64,000 bases of DNA, from the NCBI GenBank assembly GCA_051530055.1, contig CM121341.1:17732001-17796000 (forward strand), read 5' to 3'. Shown here piece by piece: positions 45,501 to 58,125 of the stretch (position 1 is the first letter of the stretch; the number at the start of each line of letters is the position of its first letter). Source of the DNA: Neoechinorhynchus agilis (Eukaryota > Acanthocephala). The notes below the pieces were generated by a model that was given only the letters and a program-made list of their open reading frames with translations, was not told the DNA's origin and ran no database searches. The translations under genes were made by a program, and so were the position numbers.

Positions 45501-47782
45501 TTAATCTTCATCATAAAGCTGATAAGCTCGCGAATGTCCAATATCTGAAGAACTCAACGCAGGTGATGAAGGCTTAAGAGGCCGACTTTCCGATGACTCT
45601 GATGATTCTTGTGATTTTGACGATCTAGAGTATTCATCAGTGCTTTGCTTCCTTCGCTTACGCATGGAGTATAGGCAACATAAAGTGGCGAGGATCAATA
45701 AGATTAAACTAACAATGGAGACGGAAACAAAAATAAAAATAAATTTGGTGATTACTCGAATAGAATTACAACTATAAGAACGGCAAATTGAAAGGTACCC
45801 AGCATCGTCATAGTTTCCGTAGTATCCGCACACTTCGAATTGTTTGTGCTCACAAGTCACAATAAAGCGGGCACGTGTGCTAAAATTATTTCCAGCGGTA
45901 TCTTCTACAATTTCAAGATTTTCAGGTCCACGGGTAAATCTTAGAAACGTACTACCGGGATGGCAAACATCATTGTTGGAACTTAGTATCACGTCGTATT
46001 TTCGCCCAGTGTCCAACAATTTGTTATCTACATCACTGCCCTTCGGTTCAGTTTGTATTTCTAAATGAGGTTTCCTATCGCACGGTACTTTTAGAGGCTG
46101 CAAAATAATCCACACTACTGTAGTGCTTACCAACGGGATTCCCTGTCCTTTGTAGAAATCAGCATCTGAGAGGAAATTCCGTTATTAAAAGTTGTTTTTT
46201 GTTGTCTTTATCGTATTCATCGATCTCCATCGCAAATGGTCTATATATTCTATGATCCGACGAAGGAAAATTCGTTGTCAAACTACAGTTAGAATACAAT
46301 TTTACGTATTTATAAGTATCACTTAAAGTTTTGCATACTGGACAGTCTTGGATCATTTTCAGCAACCTGCACTTAACAATGTCACCATCGGGATCTTGAA
46401 CATACAGTTGGTAGTTTTCGGTCACTTGTCCAGCCAATATGATGTGCTGGGACAAAAATCCAAATAAGGGCGAACGATTTAGTTTTCCATTCTTACGTTT
46501 AAGATAGATGATCTCAAATTAAAAAATGTAGGATCAGAAGATCAAAGCTCTTTTGTAAGAAATGCTATTTTTATTTCAACTTTTTTTAAACGAATTAACG
46601 TTTTTCTTGTTCAATATTGAAAATTATTATCAGGCAATTATCTAAAAAATATTTTTTTCAGTTCAAACAGACTAATCAATACGCTGCATTTTTTTACGAA
46701 ACCGATTTGTTCATAACAATTCTAAGCAAATTTAAAACGAAAATTTCCGATTGGAAGTTTTAAATAATGATTTCATATGAGTAATTTAATTTATTTTGGA
46801 ACCTGCCAACCCATGTAGAGACGACGGGCGTAGACCTGATGGGGTGACCGTATTTCCGTGGCGGGAGGGTAAAAGCCTCCTCTGGGACTCCACTTGTGTC
46901 GATACACTCGCAGCCAGCAATCTCAAGTTCTCGGTAATTCAAGCTGGAGATGCATCGAGCGCTGCGGAAGGACGGAAAACGGCAAAATACCTCGATTTAG
47001 CCAGGGCCCATGTGTTTGTGCCTTTTGAGGTTGAGACCTACGGATCTCTTAGTAGCGAGGCTCTTCAACTTCTGAAGGATCTGAAGCGACGCCTTCAGGT
47101 TACAAACAGTGATGCAAGGTCAGGTCAATACCTGGTTCAAAATATCAATATCGCCGTGTTGAGAGTCAACACTGCAAGCATTCGGGCGAAAATTGAGGAC
47201 GAGAACGGCTAGGCATATAACAGTTTGTGAACGAGCGCTAAAATAAATACATCATAAGATAGATTAAAAAAATTGTAAGAATATAAAAATCCAAATGTTT
47301 TAACTCACACTTAAGTTCATCTAAAATGTAAGGGCATAAATGGTCGTCATTAGATCCATTGGTGGGTTAACGTTATTTATAATGCATTCATCGACCCAGC
47401 AGCATGTTTGGTACGAAATCTTGATCGGTAGTGCATCGCATTTGACTCGAACTGCCGTCGACCCAATTAATGTACTTTCCGTTCTGTAATGGAACACTTT
47501 CCCACATTTAATCTCGACAGGATTTTCTTTAGTCCTACAGCCCTCGCACTTTAAGGTTTTTATATAAAGAATGCTATTGGTGCCATTGATACACCTGCTT
47601 TTTATTTTTTTGTATTTTGTGTTCATAACTTCGCGTACTGTGACATTAAGGAAGCATTCTTTGCCGAGCTTTGTCACCCGATAAGAGACTAATCCTCCAC
47701 GAATCTGAAGGCATTGAACTGCTACCAAGTTGAAGAAAGTCAAGATTAAACCTAAAGTGAAAGGGTTCAGTGCTTGCGACAA
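45501..47782 (-). CDS. Type I membrane protein, three exons, family unknown
   Basis: Exon 1 (47782-about 47321) starts with a clear signal peptide (MSQALNPFTLGLILTFFNLV) and a Cys-rich ectodomain (TCCWVDECIINNVNPP). Exon 2 (about 46453-46159) follows a TTTTTGTCCCAG acceptor and adds LAGQVTENYQLYVQDPDGD and NCSLTTNFPSS. Exon 3 starts after an apparent 33-nt intron (GTAAGC...TTTTGCAG) with PLKVPCDRKPHLEIQ and contains one transmembrane span (FIFIFVSVSIVSLILLILAT). A Ser-rich cytoplasmic tail follows (SKSQESSESSESRP, ending YQLYDED). The order is signal, Cys-rich ectodomain, one span, phosphorylatable tail: a receptor-like layout. Exon 2/3 joining may involve another short intron. The first intron holds an antisense LINE fragment. 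Confidence 0.6.
46790..47290 (+). mobile_element. LINE C-terminal fragment in an intron of the membrane-protein gene
   Basis: The frame 46796-47212 reads DDGRRPDGVTVFPWREGKSL, DSTCVDTLAASNLKFS, VFVPFEVETYGSLSS, YLVQNINIAVLRVNTASI. It is the same domain as at 44.3-44.9 kb. It is open to its natural stop and antisense to the host gene. AATAAATA at about 47243 may be its 3' end. Confidence 0.75.
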
Positions 47783-48059
47783 AAGAGAACTTTTGACTAA
47801 CGTATCATCACTGCTCTCGTATGCATAAAGTCGAAAAGTGAAAGCGAGCGTTAGTTACTTGGTTACTAATTAGCATAATCCCGGAAATTCGTAATCGATC
47901 AACAGTTTGAACATTTAAAAGCGATTCATCTTCGATGCTGCAGCGAAAAGTCCAATATTTGAGTTGCCAAACGCCAAATTTAAATTAAAAAACACAAATT
48001 TGTAACTTTTTGTAATTTATACCTTACAAACATCTGCATCACCGCCTTTCTGGATCACT

Positions 48060-49780
48060 CAGCTACCGTCCTGGTGTAATGGTCGAAAGGACGGATGCAG
48101 CGTTCCCTCGTTGCACAGCCAGACTTATGTTTTGTAGGAGGGATACTCCTGATCTCGGATCGCCAGTGATTCGTCTCAATCTCCTGGGCAATTGATTGAC
48201 CAGGTCCTGCGCCCAAATGATCCGATCACTTCGCCGAGTCGACAGACGGTACTTGCTCACTACCGGAATCTTCACACCAAACATTAAGAGCCTCCACGAA
48301 ATCTTCATCCAAACTGTAATAATAGCCAAGAAAAGACTGAACTATTTTGCGATTTGCTTCATACGATTCCAAATAAGCTGGCAGAGAAACCGCCGGACGA
48401 CACAGGCAAGAAGTCTTGTCTGACAGCTGAATATTTAAAAATTTCTCGAGAGCGAGTTTCACCGCTTCACCTTATTTGGCCAGCTTATGCCTATGTCTAA
48501 AAAAAGTGCCAGCTTATACAGCAGTTTCGGAATGAAGAAAGTGTTCTTGATAAGGAACAGAGCCTCGTGTGAGGAAAATTCATCAACTCGTTCGCACAGC
48601 ATCGAAAATTGCGGTTAAAGATTGACAATCTCTGCTTCGACATTAGAACCAAAAATGCAGCTTCCTAGAATACTCAACCGGTCAAGAGTGATCAATTCTA
48701 TCCCGGAAGCCAGGTTCTGAAAATCTTTCACGATAGTTTGCCTGGACCCCTCATCTTCCACGTTCATCACTAAAATCTCGCTTTTCGCAGCATTCAATTC
48801 AATGCCAATTTTCGATGTCTTCTTCACAAGTGTCTCCAAATCGCGCAGTACATCGTCCGCGTACCAGCCGTCAAAGGTGAACCGGAGAGAGTGTGCGACG
48901 GGATTGACTGCGAGTGAAAAGGCTATTGAGCCCAAAGGATCCCCTTGTTGAACTCCTTTTTCTGACCACAAAACGTTTTTATTGAACAACAAGGGAGTTA
49001 AAGTCCCATTAGGCATTAACGAAATAGCGAAATGCTTCTGGTGCGTGATCTCTAATTACTTCGAGCAAATCTGCTCGGTGAACTTTGTTGAGTGCATTCT
49101 TGAAATCACATTTCAAGATCACGCACGGCTTTGAGTTTCCGGTGGTGAACGTGCGGAGTGAATAAACAGTCGCCTCTGGGGCGAAACAACATCCCTACTT
49201 TTTACGCGATCCTTTTATTTAAAATTTTTTGCTGTTAAGCGGTGCAGAATGGTTCCAATTGCAATGGGGCAAATCCCACCTTCCTTTTTCGCGACGGCAC
49301 ACAAAGATGCGCCGAAAAATAACTCAATTGCTTTCGGAATAAACTCTTCCCCTGTAAATTGGTCGACTAGGCGTGCCAATGCATCTTCAAGGGACTGAGC
49401 AGCGTCACCTACTGAAAAGCATGTCATATCCTTTAGGTGTTGGGGCCGGGGCCCGTCAAGCCCGTAAGCTGATCCATTAACAAATGAGGAGATTGTCATC
49501 TTCAATTCTGATTTCGATGATAAAACATAAGGGATCGTATCGCAGGAGGAGGATTTCAGGAAATACTGTCGACCGCCGTCACTAGGATGTTTGGAACGAA
49601 GAGTTCGTAAAGTTTCTTCGTCATCTTTTGGCGAGACTGTCCATTGATGATAAAAGGTGAACCGCACCTCTGAAATCTCCACGCCTGCGAGCTTTGAAGA
49701 AACGCGCCAAGCAAGCAACCGATTTGAGTTTCGGCGGCGGTCAGCCTTCTGGGCAAGTCCCTTACGTAGCTCTGTTTATA
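48060..49780 (-). mobile_element. LINE of the same family as the 44.3 and 46.8 kb fragments, decayed
   Basis: Minus-strand pieces in order: an N-terminal RT region (49756-49215: YGLDGPRPQHLKDMTCFS, FFGASLCAVAKKEGGICPIA), a palm region (49016-48615: GVQQGDPLGSIAFSLAV, then GWYADDVL), and a C-terminal end (48329-48063: LRRITGDPRSGVSLLQNISL, AVQRGNAASVL). Frame changes and stops separate them. The endonuclease part is missing, so this is a 5'-truncated copy. Confidence 0.75.
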
Positions 49781-49784
49781 ATAA

Positions 49785-50160
49785 CAATTTTATTGTTAGA
49801 AAAATACAAAGAATAGGACCCATGTACCTTTGGGTTTTCATAAGCACTCGAGTTCAGAGTTGTTCAAAAGAAAAGCGTATCCTTTAGGGTGGGAATATCC
49901 GGTCTGTGGATGCCCGTTCGGGTGGGAGTTGGTGGTTATTGTTTGCAGGAGAGCTTGTGAGATTGGTCTTTCCTCAGGTTCATTTCGGGTATTGATATCC
50001 TAGAAGATTGAGCAGCATGGAAAAGAAGCGGAGACAGAGGGAGGATGAAGCGAATTAGGATTACGAGTGTTGTGCTCGTGTGAAAAGGGGAATAAAATGT
50101 GTTAAAAATTGTGGTGGTAAAGCTGAGAGGCATTTTGTTTGATGAAAATAGTATCAAGGT
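49785..50160 (-). mobile_element. LINE 3' end (minus-strand copy)
   Basis: Reading the minus strand, CGAGTGCTTATGAAAACCCA then AAGGTACATGGGTCC matches the terminal block at 21.75 and 45.34 kb. The C-rich flank on the 5' side of it extends to about 50160. It directly abuts the LINE to its left. Confidence 0.55.
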
Positions 50161-51780
50161 ATTCGGTGAACTCTAAAAATTGATTAGATGTTAAGTTACA
50201 ATACAAAAATCCCGAGCATAGTATACACTTGTATATTTATGGAATTGATCATCCATTTTCAACGTTTCGACTTGAAACTATCAGAAGTTCTAATTATTTA
50301 GATGGCGGTGTCGAAATGATAAATACTAATACAAATGAACTTTTAGAACTAAAATACTATGACATTTGATAAAAAGTCAATAATGCGATTTTTCCATAAA
50401 GTGTTAATTTTGTTGGCTTTACAGTTCACAATACAGACTGATAAAAGTAAATCAGCTTAGATAATCGGGCTTATTTTTTTTCGAAGCTCGATCATTCGTG
50501 TAGTGCCGGTGCGGATCATAGATTGTTGCTATCATTGCAATTAAATTTCCCCGATTTCCTAATATTTATGTTCTATTGCAAAACCAAATGTAGGGCTAAG
50601 AATCAGTCTGAACATTGACTTCGAATTGAGTTGAGTGCGCATAACCGGAATCCACATTACGCCTAAAACAAACTAAGACAGGAGAGACTGTGATTTTGTG
50701 TAGACATTTAAACTTCTCAAACAAGAACCGATGTTTATATTCCTCCGCCGCTCGCTACATGCACCCTTTTCACAATTTTCGACGTTCTTTACCTTGTTTG
50801 TCCGGTCAAATATTGACAGAGAACAAATCAAGAATTTGCTTCTGCACGTTCCCCCACCCTATATAAAGAAAGTCATGTATACGCTAGAGCGCTAAATGAG
50901 ATACTATTAATATTACTTTTTGACTTTTGCTCGGGTTACGATTCAAGACCGTTCACTTGTGTCTTCAATGGATACATTGCCAAAGGTGAGATGCTTCAAA
51001 TAATTATTAATTTTATTCGAGTTGATGATTTGTCTTTGTTTCATCTATGTTGCATTTCGATTGTCGTTACAGGGAATTTGAAAGAAGTTTCAGGTATTGC
51101 CGCTGGGTACTTCTTTTAACTTAGGTATCGAAATTAATGCCGGTAAGGCATCTCTCCATTTGTTATTGATTCGTTCTTTTGTCTGAAGGAATGTCATTAG
51201 CTCTTTCGTTTAAAGCCAATGACGATTAAAAGGTTGCGAACGCGGATAACTTTTCGAATGTGTAATATTAGAACATATTGTTTCTTAAGTTAAAATGTCC
51301 ACTTTCCTGTAATGCCGATCTGCAAAAAATACTTTGTCCTTTTTATGTCTATGTCATTCGCAACTTTAAACAGTCAAATACTTGCGATTATTTGCGCATT
51401 CAGAAGATAAAATTATTCTCGGTTGTGAATTTTCACGAACAGACAAAGTTGAAATTTAGTTTTTTCTTAGGATTGAACGTAATTGTGCAAACCTATAATT
51501 TTTGATCACATCATTTGCTAGTGATATCTTCCAGAGGTTCTGCTCATATTTCTCGGTTGCAATAAAACTCACAATGAGAAAATCTTGTTCTTAAGTAAGG
51601 TAATTTGAGGCGTTTCTACTTTCCAGACGTACTTGAGCAAAATGAGTTTTGCTGGATTTATTACTTATGAGCTAAAATTTGTCACTTTTATAACCTCTTC
51701 AAATTCGCGAATGCAATAAACTGAAATTTCGTTCCTATGAATTCGTATAAATTCAAATGCAAATAAAAATTTATTGTATA
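50161..51780. other. Gene-poor region downstream of FoxA
   Basis: No supported coding sequence. A CTATATAAAG box at about 50859, with a short ATG frame (MDTLPK) and a GTGAGA donor at 50985, looks like a promoter plus first exon of something not identified. The FoxA polyadenylation signal (AATAAA on the minus strand) is at about 51769. Confidence 0.4.
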
Positions 51781-51819
51781 AATTGTTTGACAACAAATTC
51801 TCCTCCTTTTATCATTCAT

Positions 51820-53034
51820 TTAATAAGGTGATTGGTTGTGTTGGATGTTATAATATGCCGGTGGTGGAGGCTGATTGGCATATTCAAGATACATTAGTTG
51901 TCCAGCAGTGTTGTTGTTCATTTCCATAATGTTTTGGTCTTCGATCATGTAAGGAGTGGGGTAAATGTACGCGGGGAATTGATTCATTTGCTCACTCGTG
52001 ACACAACATGTACATCCTGCTCCCAATTCCGACTGGCACATTATTTGCCCAATTAATCCAGGCGGCTGTTGATTGTATTGCTCAATTGGAGCACCCTGAT
52101 TAATTTGATAATTTTCTAATTGATTTTGTTGCTGATACATATGATTTATTGGAGTATATCGGTCCTGCTGATGACCACTGTAGTAGTCAAATAATTCTTC
52201 TTTTGGAAGATATTCTTCATTTGACTGCCTCTGAAGGAAATTAAGTATTTCTGGTGGATTTTCAAGACTTTCTGGTTGCTGCCGATTTGATATTTGTGAT
52301 TCCTCAACGCAGCGCCGTTTCGGTTGTTCTGTTTTGCAGGCAGAAGCACTAGTTGTTCCATCTGACCGGTGTCCTCTTCGCCCGCGCTTTCTGGTGGTAC
52401 ATTTATTAGGAAGTTTAAATCTTTTTTGCCGACGAAGGTAGCATCCGTTTTCGAACATATTGCCTGCGTCCGGATGAAGTGCCCAATAGCTTCCCTTTCC
52501 GGGTCGATCAGCAGGCCGAGGGACTTTGACAAAGCAATCGTTAAAACTCAGACTATGTCGAATGGAATTTTGCCATCGCTGCACTTGAAGATGGTAATAT
52601 GGAAAATTTCTCATTATAAAATTATAGATTTCATTAAGAGTGACCATCCCATGTTCACTTTTTTGAATGGCCATTGTGATAAGCGAAATGTAGCTGTAAG
52701 GTGGTTTTGCATTGGAAATCGTGGCTACAGATCTACGCTGCTCGGTCTGTTGTCCTCCTGATGAGTAATCTCCGTAAGTTGTCTCGTGCAAATAGTCTAG
52801 TTGATCGAAAGTTCGTTTTCGACCTTGTATTGTTTGAAGATTCTCAGCAGAATTTGACATGGAAAGAGAAGCCGAATTTAGATGGCAATTTTGGTCTAGA
52901 AAGGTAGTGTTTGCGCTATTGCTTCTCCTTGCACCGTTTCTTATGCAAATATAGACATCTCTCGGCGACACTTTTACCGAAGCACCAGTGCAAATAGCGA
53001 CAAATACAGCCCCTGCTGCTGCCGTATAACTCAC
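51820..53034 (-). CDS. FoxA: FoxA-class forkhead transcription factor
   Basis: FoxA proteins are pioneer factors of gut and endoderm development. The forkhead domain reads [20 protein letters not shown], then [20 protein letters not shown], then [20 protein letters not shown], then [19 protein letters not shown]. Helix 3 and wing 2 are of FoxA type. The whole gene is one exon. The frame is open from ATG 53034, giving 404 residues. However, a TATATAATT box lies only about 10-20 nt before that ATG, so translation more likely starts at the later ATG 52860 ([13 protein letters not shown]), 346 residues. The C-terminal half is Gln/Asn/Tyr/Pro-rich, as expected for a transactivation region. Confidence 0.9.
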   Translation of the reverse strand: MSYTAAAGAVFVAICTGASVKVSPRDVYICIRNGARRSNSANTTFLDQNCHLNSASLSMSNSAENLQTIQGRKRTFDQLDYLHETTYGDYSSGGQQTEQRRSVATISNAKPPYSYISLITMAIQKSEHGMVTLNEIYNFIMRNFPYYHLQVQRWQNSIRHSLSFNDCFVKVPRPADRPGKGSYWALHPDAGNMFENGCYLRRQKRFKLPNKCTTRKRGRRGHRSDGTTSASACKTEQPKRRCVEESQISNRQQPESLENPPEILNFLQRQSNEEYLPKEELFDYYSGHQQDRYTPINHMYQQQNQLENYQINQGAPIEQYNQQPPGLIGQIMCQSELGAGCTCCVTSEQMNQFPAYIYPTPYMIEDQNIMEMNNNTAGQLMYLEYANQPPPPAYYNIQHNQSPY

Positions 53035-53039
53035 TCGAC

Positions 53040-54460
53040 CTAATTATATAGAGTCGAAAGCATGCACTTCAACAGCCAATAGGGTGTTTACTTTTATGAC
53101 TCCTACTCTCGTTATCGAAACTGGCGAAATGGCAAACAAAGATGTGTGGGACACCCAGAACCAGTACACCCAATCGTCGTCACACTTGTTTGTAAATTAA
53201 AAAAACGCATCGATTATACGTGCTTAATCGTACTTTAAAAATCAATTTTGTATTTTTGATTATCGAAATCAAATATGCAAATGTAGCAGAAAAATAGCGT
53301 ATAAACTTTTTTAACTTATATTTACGAGAGAAAAAATTAGTTTTGAAAATTTCAAGTACAGCTTGTTTAATTTTCTTGAAGTATATCTTAAAACTATAAT
53401 ATAAGAGCTTATTTTGGATTGAAGATTAAATATTCAATTGTTTTGGAATTTTTCATATCTACGATTTAGTACCGAAAGTTTATCGCTGCTTGCAGAATAC
53501 GAAAACCTCATATTTCTTGAATAATAAAATTCAGCCAATCAGCGTTTAATCCGCTAAACACAAATAGGAGTGCTAATTACAAACTGTAAATGAGTAAAAT
53601 TATCGGTAATAAATTAATACACGGCAAGAAACTTAAAATGCACCCCAATTAATGGATAATTTTATTCGATCAATGTACTAGGTACAATAAAGTCATAAAA
53701 TTACAACCCTCGGTGCATTAAAGTTGGCGTGATTGCTTTCTTGGCTTATTAAATATTCTTTACAATGAGGTGCGACCCAACCTGCGCCAGGGTGACATTC
53801 TAGGCAATTATGTAGCAATTTACGCATTTACTGTTTTTGGTAGAGCGCCTTTACAACAATGCCCGATTTAGTGATCGCCGCAGTCATTTACCACCCGCAG
53901 TAATTGTTAAGTCCATCGATCCACGAATCGCTTTGAGGTGAGCGTAATTTAGCCTAAAGTCCAAATACACTTGTTGTGTTTTGCTTTTGAAGAACCGGAT
54001 GTGACCACGCCTCATCGATGTACGGGATGGATAAAATACTTGACCCATAATGGAGGTTAGAACAAACATTTGACATTATCGAAAGGCATGATAACGTTAT
54101 TTGAAAATGCTCGACCTTGAAACTATAATCAACGAGCCTTAATTAAAACTACTGATAAAGAAGAACGAATTCGTAACGCTCTTTTAGTCTTAATTGCATG
54201 TAAGAAGTCTAGAAACTTACCAAATCCAAACGAGAATGTTGAGGATTTGAAAGAGCGATCATTTTCCTTGGATGAATGATTTTAGGTGCCTTGGAATGTA
54301 GCTTGCCGGAAATGGAATTTAGAAGGACTTATTCGATCAGGTTGATCGAATAGTGAGCGTTATAAGTCACAACCAATGAGACTTGTACGTGAAAGCAATT
54401 TACAATAATTTCGCCTATTTTGTGCCGATATGTGAGGTACCAGGATATGTGATAGATCTT
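53040..54460. other. FoxA upstream region, no genes
   Basis: Holds the TATA box (minus strand, about 53043-53052) and otherwise A/T-rich sequence without frames or repeats that I recognise. Confidence 0.5.
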
Positions 54461-54600
54461 CATTCGACAAAAATTTTTATTAAAGACGTTTCGAACCTCG
54501 TCGGGTTCCTTAACAGATTGTTTGTTAGTTTTCTTATATGTAATATCGTGTACCCAAACAATCTGGTGATGAACCCGACTAGGTTTAGACCTAAATAACA
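54461..54600. repeat. Family A ribozyme element, inverted pair, decayed
   Basis: Minus strand 54516-54485 has CTGTTAAG in place of CTGATGA, then the GAACC/GGTTC stem II and GAAACGTC. Plus strand 54563-54591 has CTGGTGA, GAACCCGACTAGGTTT and then GACC, losing GAAA. The arms face each other around a 45-nt centre containing CAAACAATCTG and its complement. Confidence 0.55.
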
Positions 54601-57000
54601 CTTTTTTGTTTTGCTTTTTCAAAAGAAATTTTGAAATCAACTAAAAAATAAGTCGCTCCTCAGAACGTTGTATTAGTTCATTCTATTGTTAAGAAACCCC
54701 TATACTAACGACCTCATCGCACTTAACTGACCAGCAGCTCAATAGGTTTGTTGACGTCAAACGTCGCTTAAATCGATTTTGCATTGAACCTATAACTCAT
54801 TGAATACCATATTGTATGCTGCTTGCTAGATAAATGTCAATAATTTGTCGAAATTTTTACCGAAGGCGTTCGTTTGGCTTCCATTGTAACTACCATCACT
54901 GTTGTCACCCGGATAAATTTTATACCTTTGCACATTTTTGAAGACACTGATGATTTTTTTTAAATAATGTGTAGTACGCGCGATTCTTTGAGTATGGTGA
55001 ACGTTAGAAAAATATTGATTACAATGATCCAAATTGTCAAGCTTCGATTAAATGTAGACTTTATTGAACAGAAATTAATGATTTATGCTATGTCCGATTG
55101 CAGTACCGAGTGCATGCTCAATTCGTTCACTAAAATTCAAATCATACGCATTTAATTTTTTATTCAAAATATCGATTTTAAGCGTCAAAGATTGCTTTTT
55201 CAATTTTTTAAAATCCCTATTATCTTTGCATTCTATGCAATTTATACGACAGGCATAGTAGTGGGTAAGCCAACTAGTTTGATTAACCTAGATAAAGAAT
55301 ATTGCCTCTTTGCAACTCCGTCGGAACCATTTATGTATATTCATTCCTAGACCCATATTTAGGGATTGGATTTCGGTGTTTTTTCGCAATGCTTTCATTC
55401 TTCAACACGTTATTTCGTCTTAGATTCTCTAATTAAATATTATCTTAGATTAAACAGACTGAGATAAATTTAGTTTTGTTTTATCAACACTTATCTTCTT
55501 ATTTATTATCGATTTCGGAGAGGCGAAAATATGGTAGGAACAAAAAGGCTGATAATTTGTCAAACAAAGCTACTTTTTTCCTGTGTCGCGACAGCATATT
55601 ACACACTTGGATAAAACAATAATTAAAATTTTTAGCTTGTCGTTCTCGAATTTAAACATGATTCATCAACTTGCATAAATGTTTCGTCAAAATTGCAGAA
55701 TATCGTAAAAAACGCCTCAAACAGAATTTGTAAGCGCGTAAAAGTTGATCTCAAAAAATTGAAAATATCATCCGCGGAAAAATAATCGTTGGTGTCACAA
55801 GCTCATTTATTCAATCTTCGAATGTTCTTAGAGGTGGTAATTGAGAAAAAAATTATTCAATACCATTAATTTCGGGCCTCTGTTGAATACGGATGGTCTA
55901 ATGAATCAGTTGATTAAACCAGCACTGTTTATTACACGAGATTTGTATCAATCCTTGGACGAATTGTTGTATTGAAGCCATCAAAAATGATGACGCTTAT
56001 ACGGCATGCCAACCTTTATTTGCAATACTCTTAAAATGATATCTAGTGTAAAAATTATACTTATGAAGTCTGGGCAATGCAAAAGCACTGAAATCTATAT
56101 TTATTTAATACCAAATTGATCTTTAACTCGTCACGTGTACTTTATGCGAAGTACAATCGAGAAATTTTTAATTTATGAAATACCAAGAGTCTAGCGCTGC
56201 AATTATAAGAAAGCAGGATGATGCAAATACTATGTAATACCGGAAATGTTCCGGATATGAAACAATTGTTGCGTTCAACGTTCAATTAAGCAAAAGTTTT
56301 GCAGTAAATTTGGTTGGTTCATTAATGAAAGACTGTGAGTTTCTCGGGGAGGGATGGACATGTGATGAAGTTTAAAAAAGAGAGAATGAAGCGTTTACTC
56401 CGAAGGCGACTTACAAAAGATTGTCGACTTTCTTGACGCACAAAAATTATTTAAAGCAAAGAAGATGATGTGAGGTTCTTTTGACAGATTTGCAACAATC
56501 AAATCTCATTTTAATCAAAGTTGAATGGTTAGAAGTTTGTCGAATGCGAAATTAACTTTAGTATAAACTAAAAGGCCATATGACCGCTTGTTGAAATAGA
56601 CTACTAAATGAAGCGGAATAAGTTTTTTGGGCAAGGAGAATTCTAAGATACTGAAGGTAAGGACAAGCGCATGAAAAATTAAAGCAATCTCACCAGCCCT
56701 ATTAAGATATCAACACGAATTCGTCAATGAGTGGTTTTATTGAAAGTACCTTGCACCAAGCCAATAGAGAAAGACGCAAGTGGTTGTTTAAGAGTATAAA
56801 CCGCGTTCACTTTGACCTTCCATCGCTATTCCACAGATCCTGGCCGTTTTGGTAAAAGTTGCCAGAGAACAGGTAAGTTGTTTGGTGCATTTAATGATGT
56901 CTAGAAATCAAGTGTTGTTTTTAATCGAAACTTGGGTTGGCTGTTGCAATGATAAAGAGACTTTATTTTCAAGCTTTCGCCGTCTTACGGCATGTGAAGT
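54601..57000. other. Gene-poor region
   Basis: Only frames under about 70 codons, no motifs and no obvious repeats. Distal upstream DNA of FoxA. Confidence 0.5.
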
Positions 57001-57003
57001 GCT

Positions 57004-57840
57004 TTAAATTAACGACATCGAAGCGGAAAGTTCGTCTCGCTTGTTGAGCAGTTCTGGGGCTCTGTCGAGCGGATGTCCAGAATTCTTATTCGTATTGTCT
57101 ACGGAAACATCGTCGCCTTCAAACCGCTCGAAATATAAGCTGTGCTGCGGTGATAGATAATTCCAACGGATACTTGGCTTCAAACCTAACTGGCGTAGAG
57201 TTTTATTCTCCGCCATCGTGGCCCCGTGAGTGGTGCTTTGTCCATGGCGTGGCCATGATTTTTCGTCCGGATTCAGTGCATTACAAACGTGTTCCGTCAA
57301 ATGTTCAATCAAATGACGCTGAGTTTTGCCTGTTTATAGATGAACTCGCGACTGACTTCTCGGTTGCGTACACATCAAGGACGATGCTGGACTTGTTTCC
57401 GGCGTTTCATGATGTCCAGTTCTCGCCAGAACTCGCTTAAGTGTAGGTGCGCTTCCGTTGACAATCCGGGCATCCATTCTCTATAGTCACAAGAGCTTTC
57501 GAGCGTCACTAGTGACCTTTTTACTGATATATGGAATCCTGAGAACCGGTTTTCCTTCATATCGATTCCGTGATAGATCATTTTTCCGTTTCTTCTCCCT
57601 TGAATCACACCGCCGCTGAAACGCATGATCTCGTTACGCAAATATTCATTCTTTTCTCCTTTAATGGCGATGAGCAAATCATTGCTGCCCTGCGTGTATC
57701 AGCAGCATAAATTGCCTGCTTCGTCGACCAAAAAGATGATGGAAATCTCGATGCTTGGCTATATTTTTATGGCGTGGTTTGCGATATCAACTGAAATCAG
57801 TGACATCACTAACTTTGAAGCACAAATTCAGGAATAGCAG
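57004..57840 (-). other. Cluster of overlapping unrecognised frames
   Basis: Minus-strand frames of 102 codons (57312-57004) and 100 codons (57677-57375) are more GC-rich than their surroundings and have coding-like composition (for example FHISVKRSLVTLESSCDYRE). The plus strand is open in places too. They could be exons of a gene or remains of an element. No motif decides it. Confidence 0.3.
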
Positions 57841-58024
57841 ATAATCCGATGGTTTGTCTAACGTCACCTTAATCCCATCAGTAAGAATAAATGGAAATCT
57901 AATTACACTTGAGACAAAATAGTTGGTGACATGCTGATCATAATCCTGGATAGAAAATATTATCCATCCGGATTAATATGATCACCACATCTCCAACTTC
58001 ATCGAAGAATTTTTTCGTAATTGA

Positions 58025-58072
58025 TTAGATCCTCGCCCGGTAAATAATTTTTATTAAATACGTTTCGAAGCT
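58025..58072 (-). repeat. Fragment of the family A ribozyme element
   Basis: Minus strand reads TTCGAAACGTATTTAATAAAAATTATT cut at 20 by the family consensus: CGAAACGTATTTAATAAAAA then TTATTTACCGGGCGAGGATC. Only the GAAAC half of the core remains. It sits just upstream of the first visible GANP exon. Confidence 0.55.
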
Positions 58073-58125
58073 AATTTCATATCGAATGTTCAAAACACGA
58101 ATAACCAGATTCTTTCAGATTCTAG

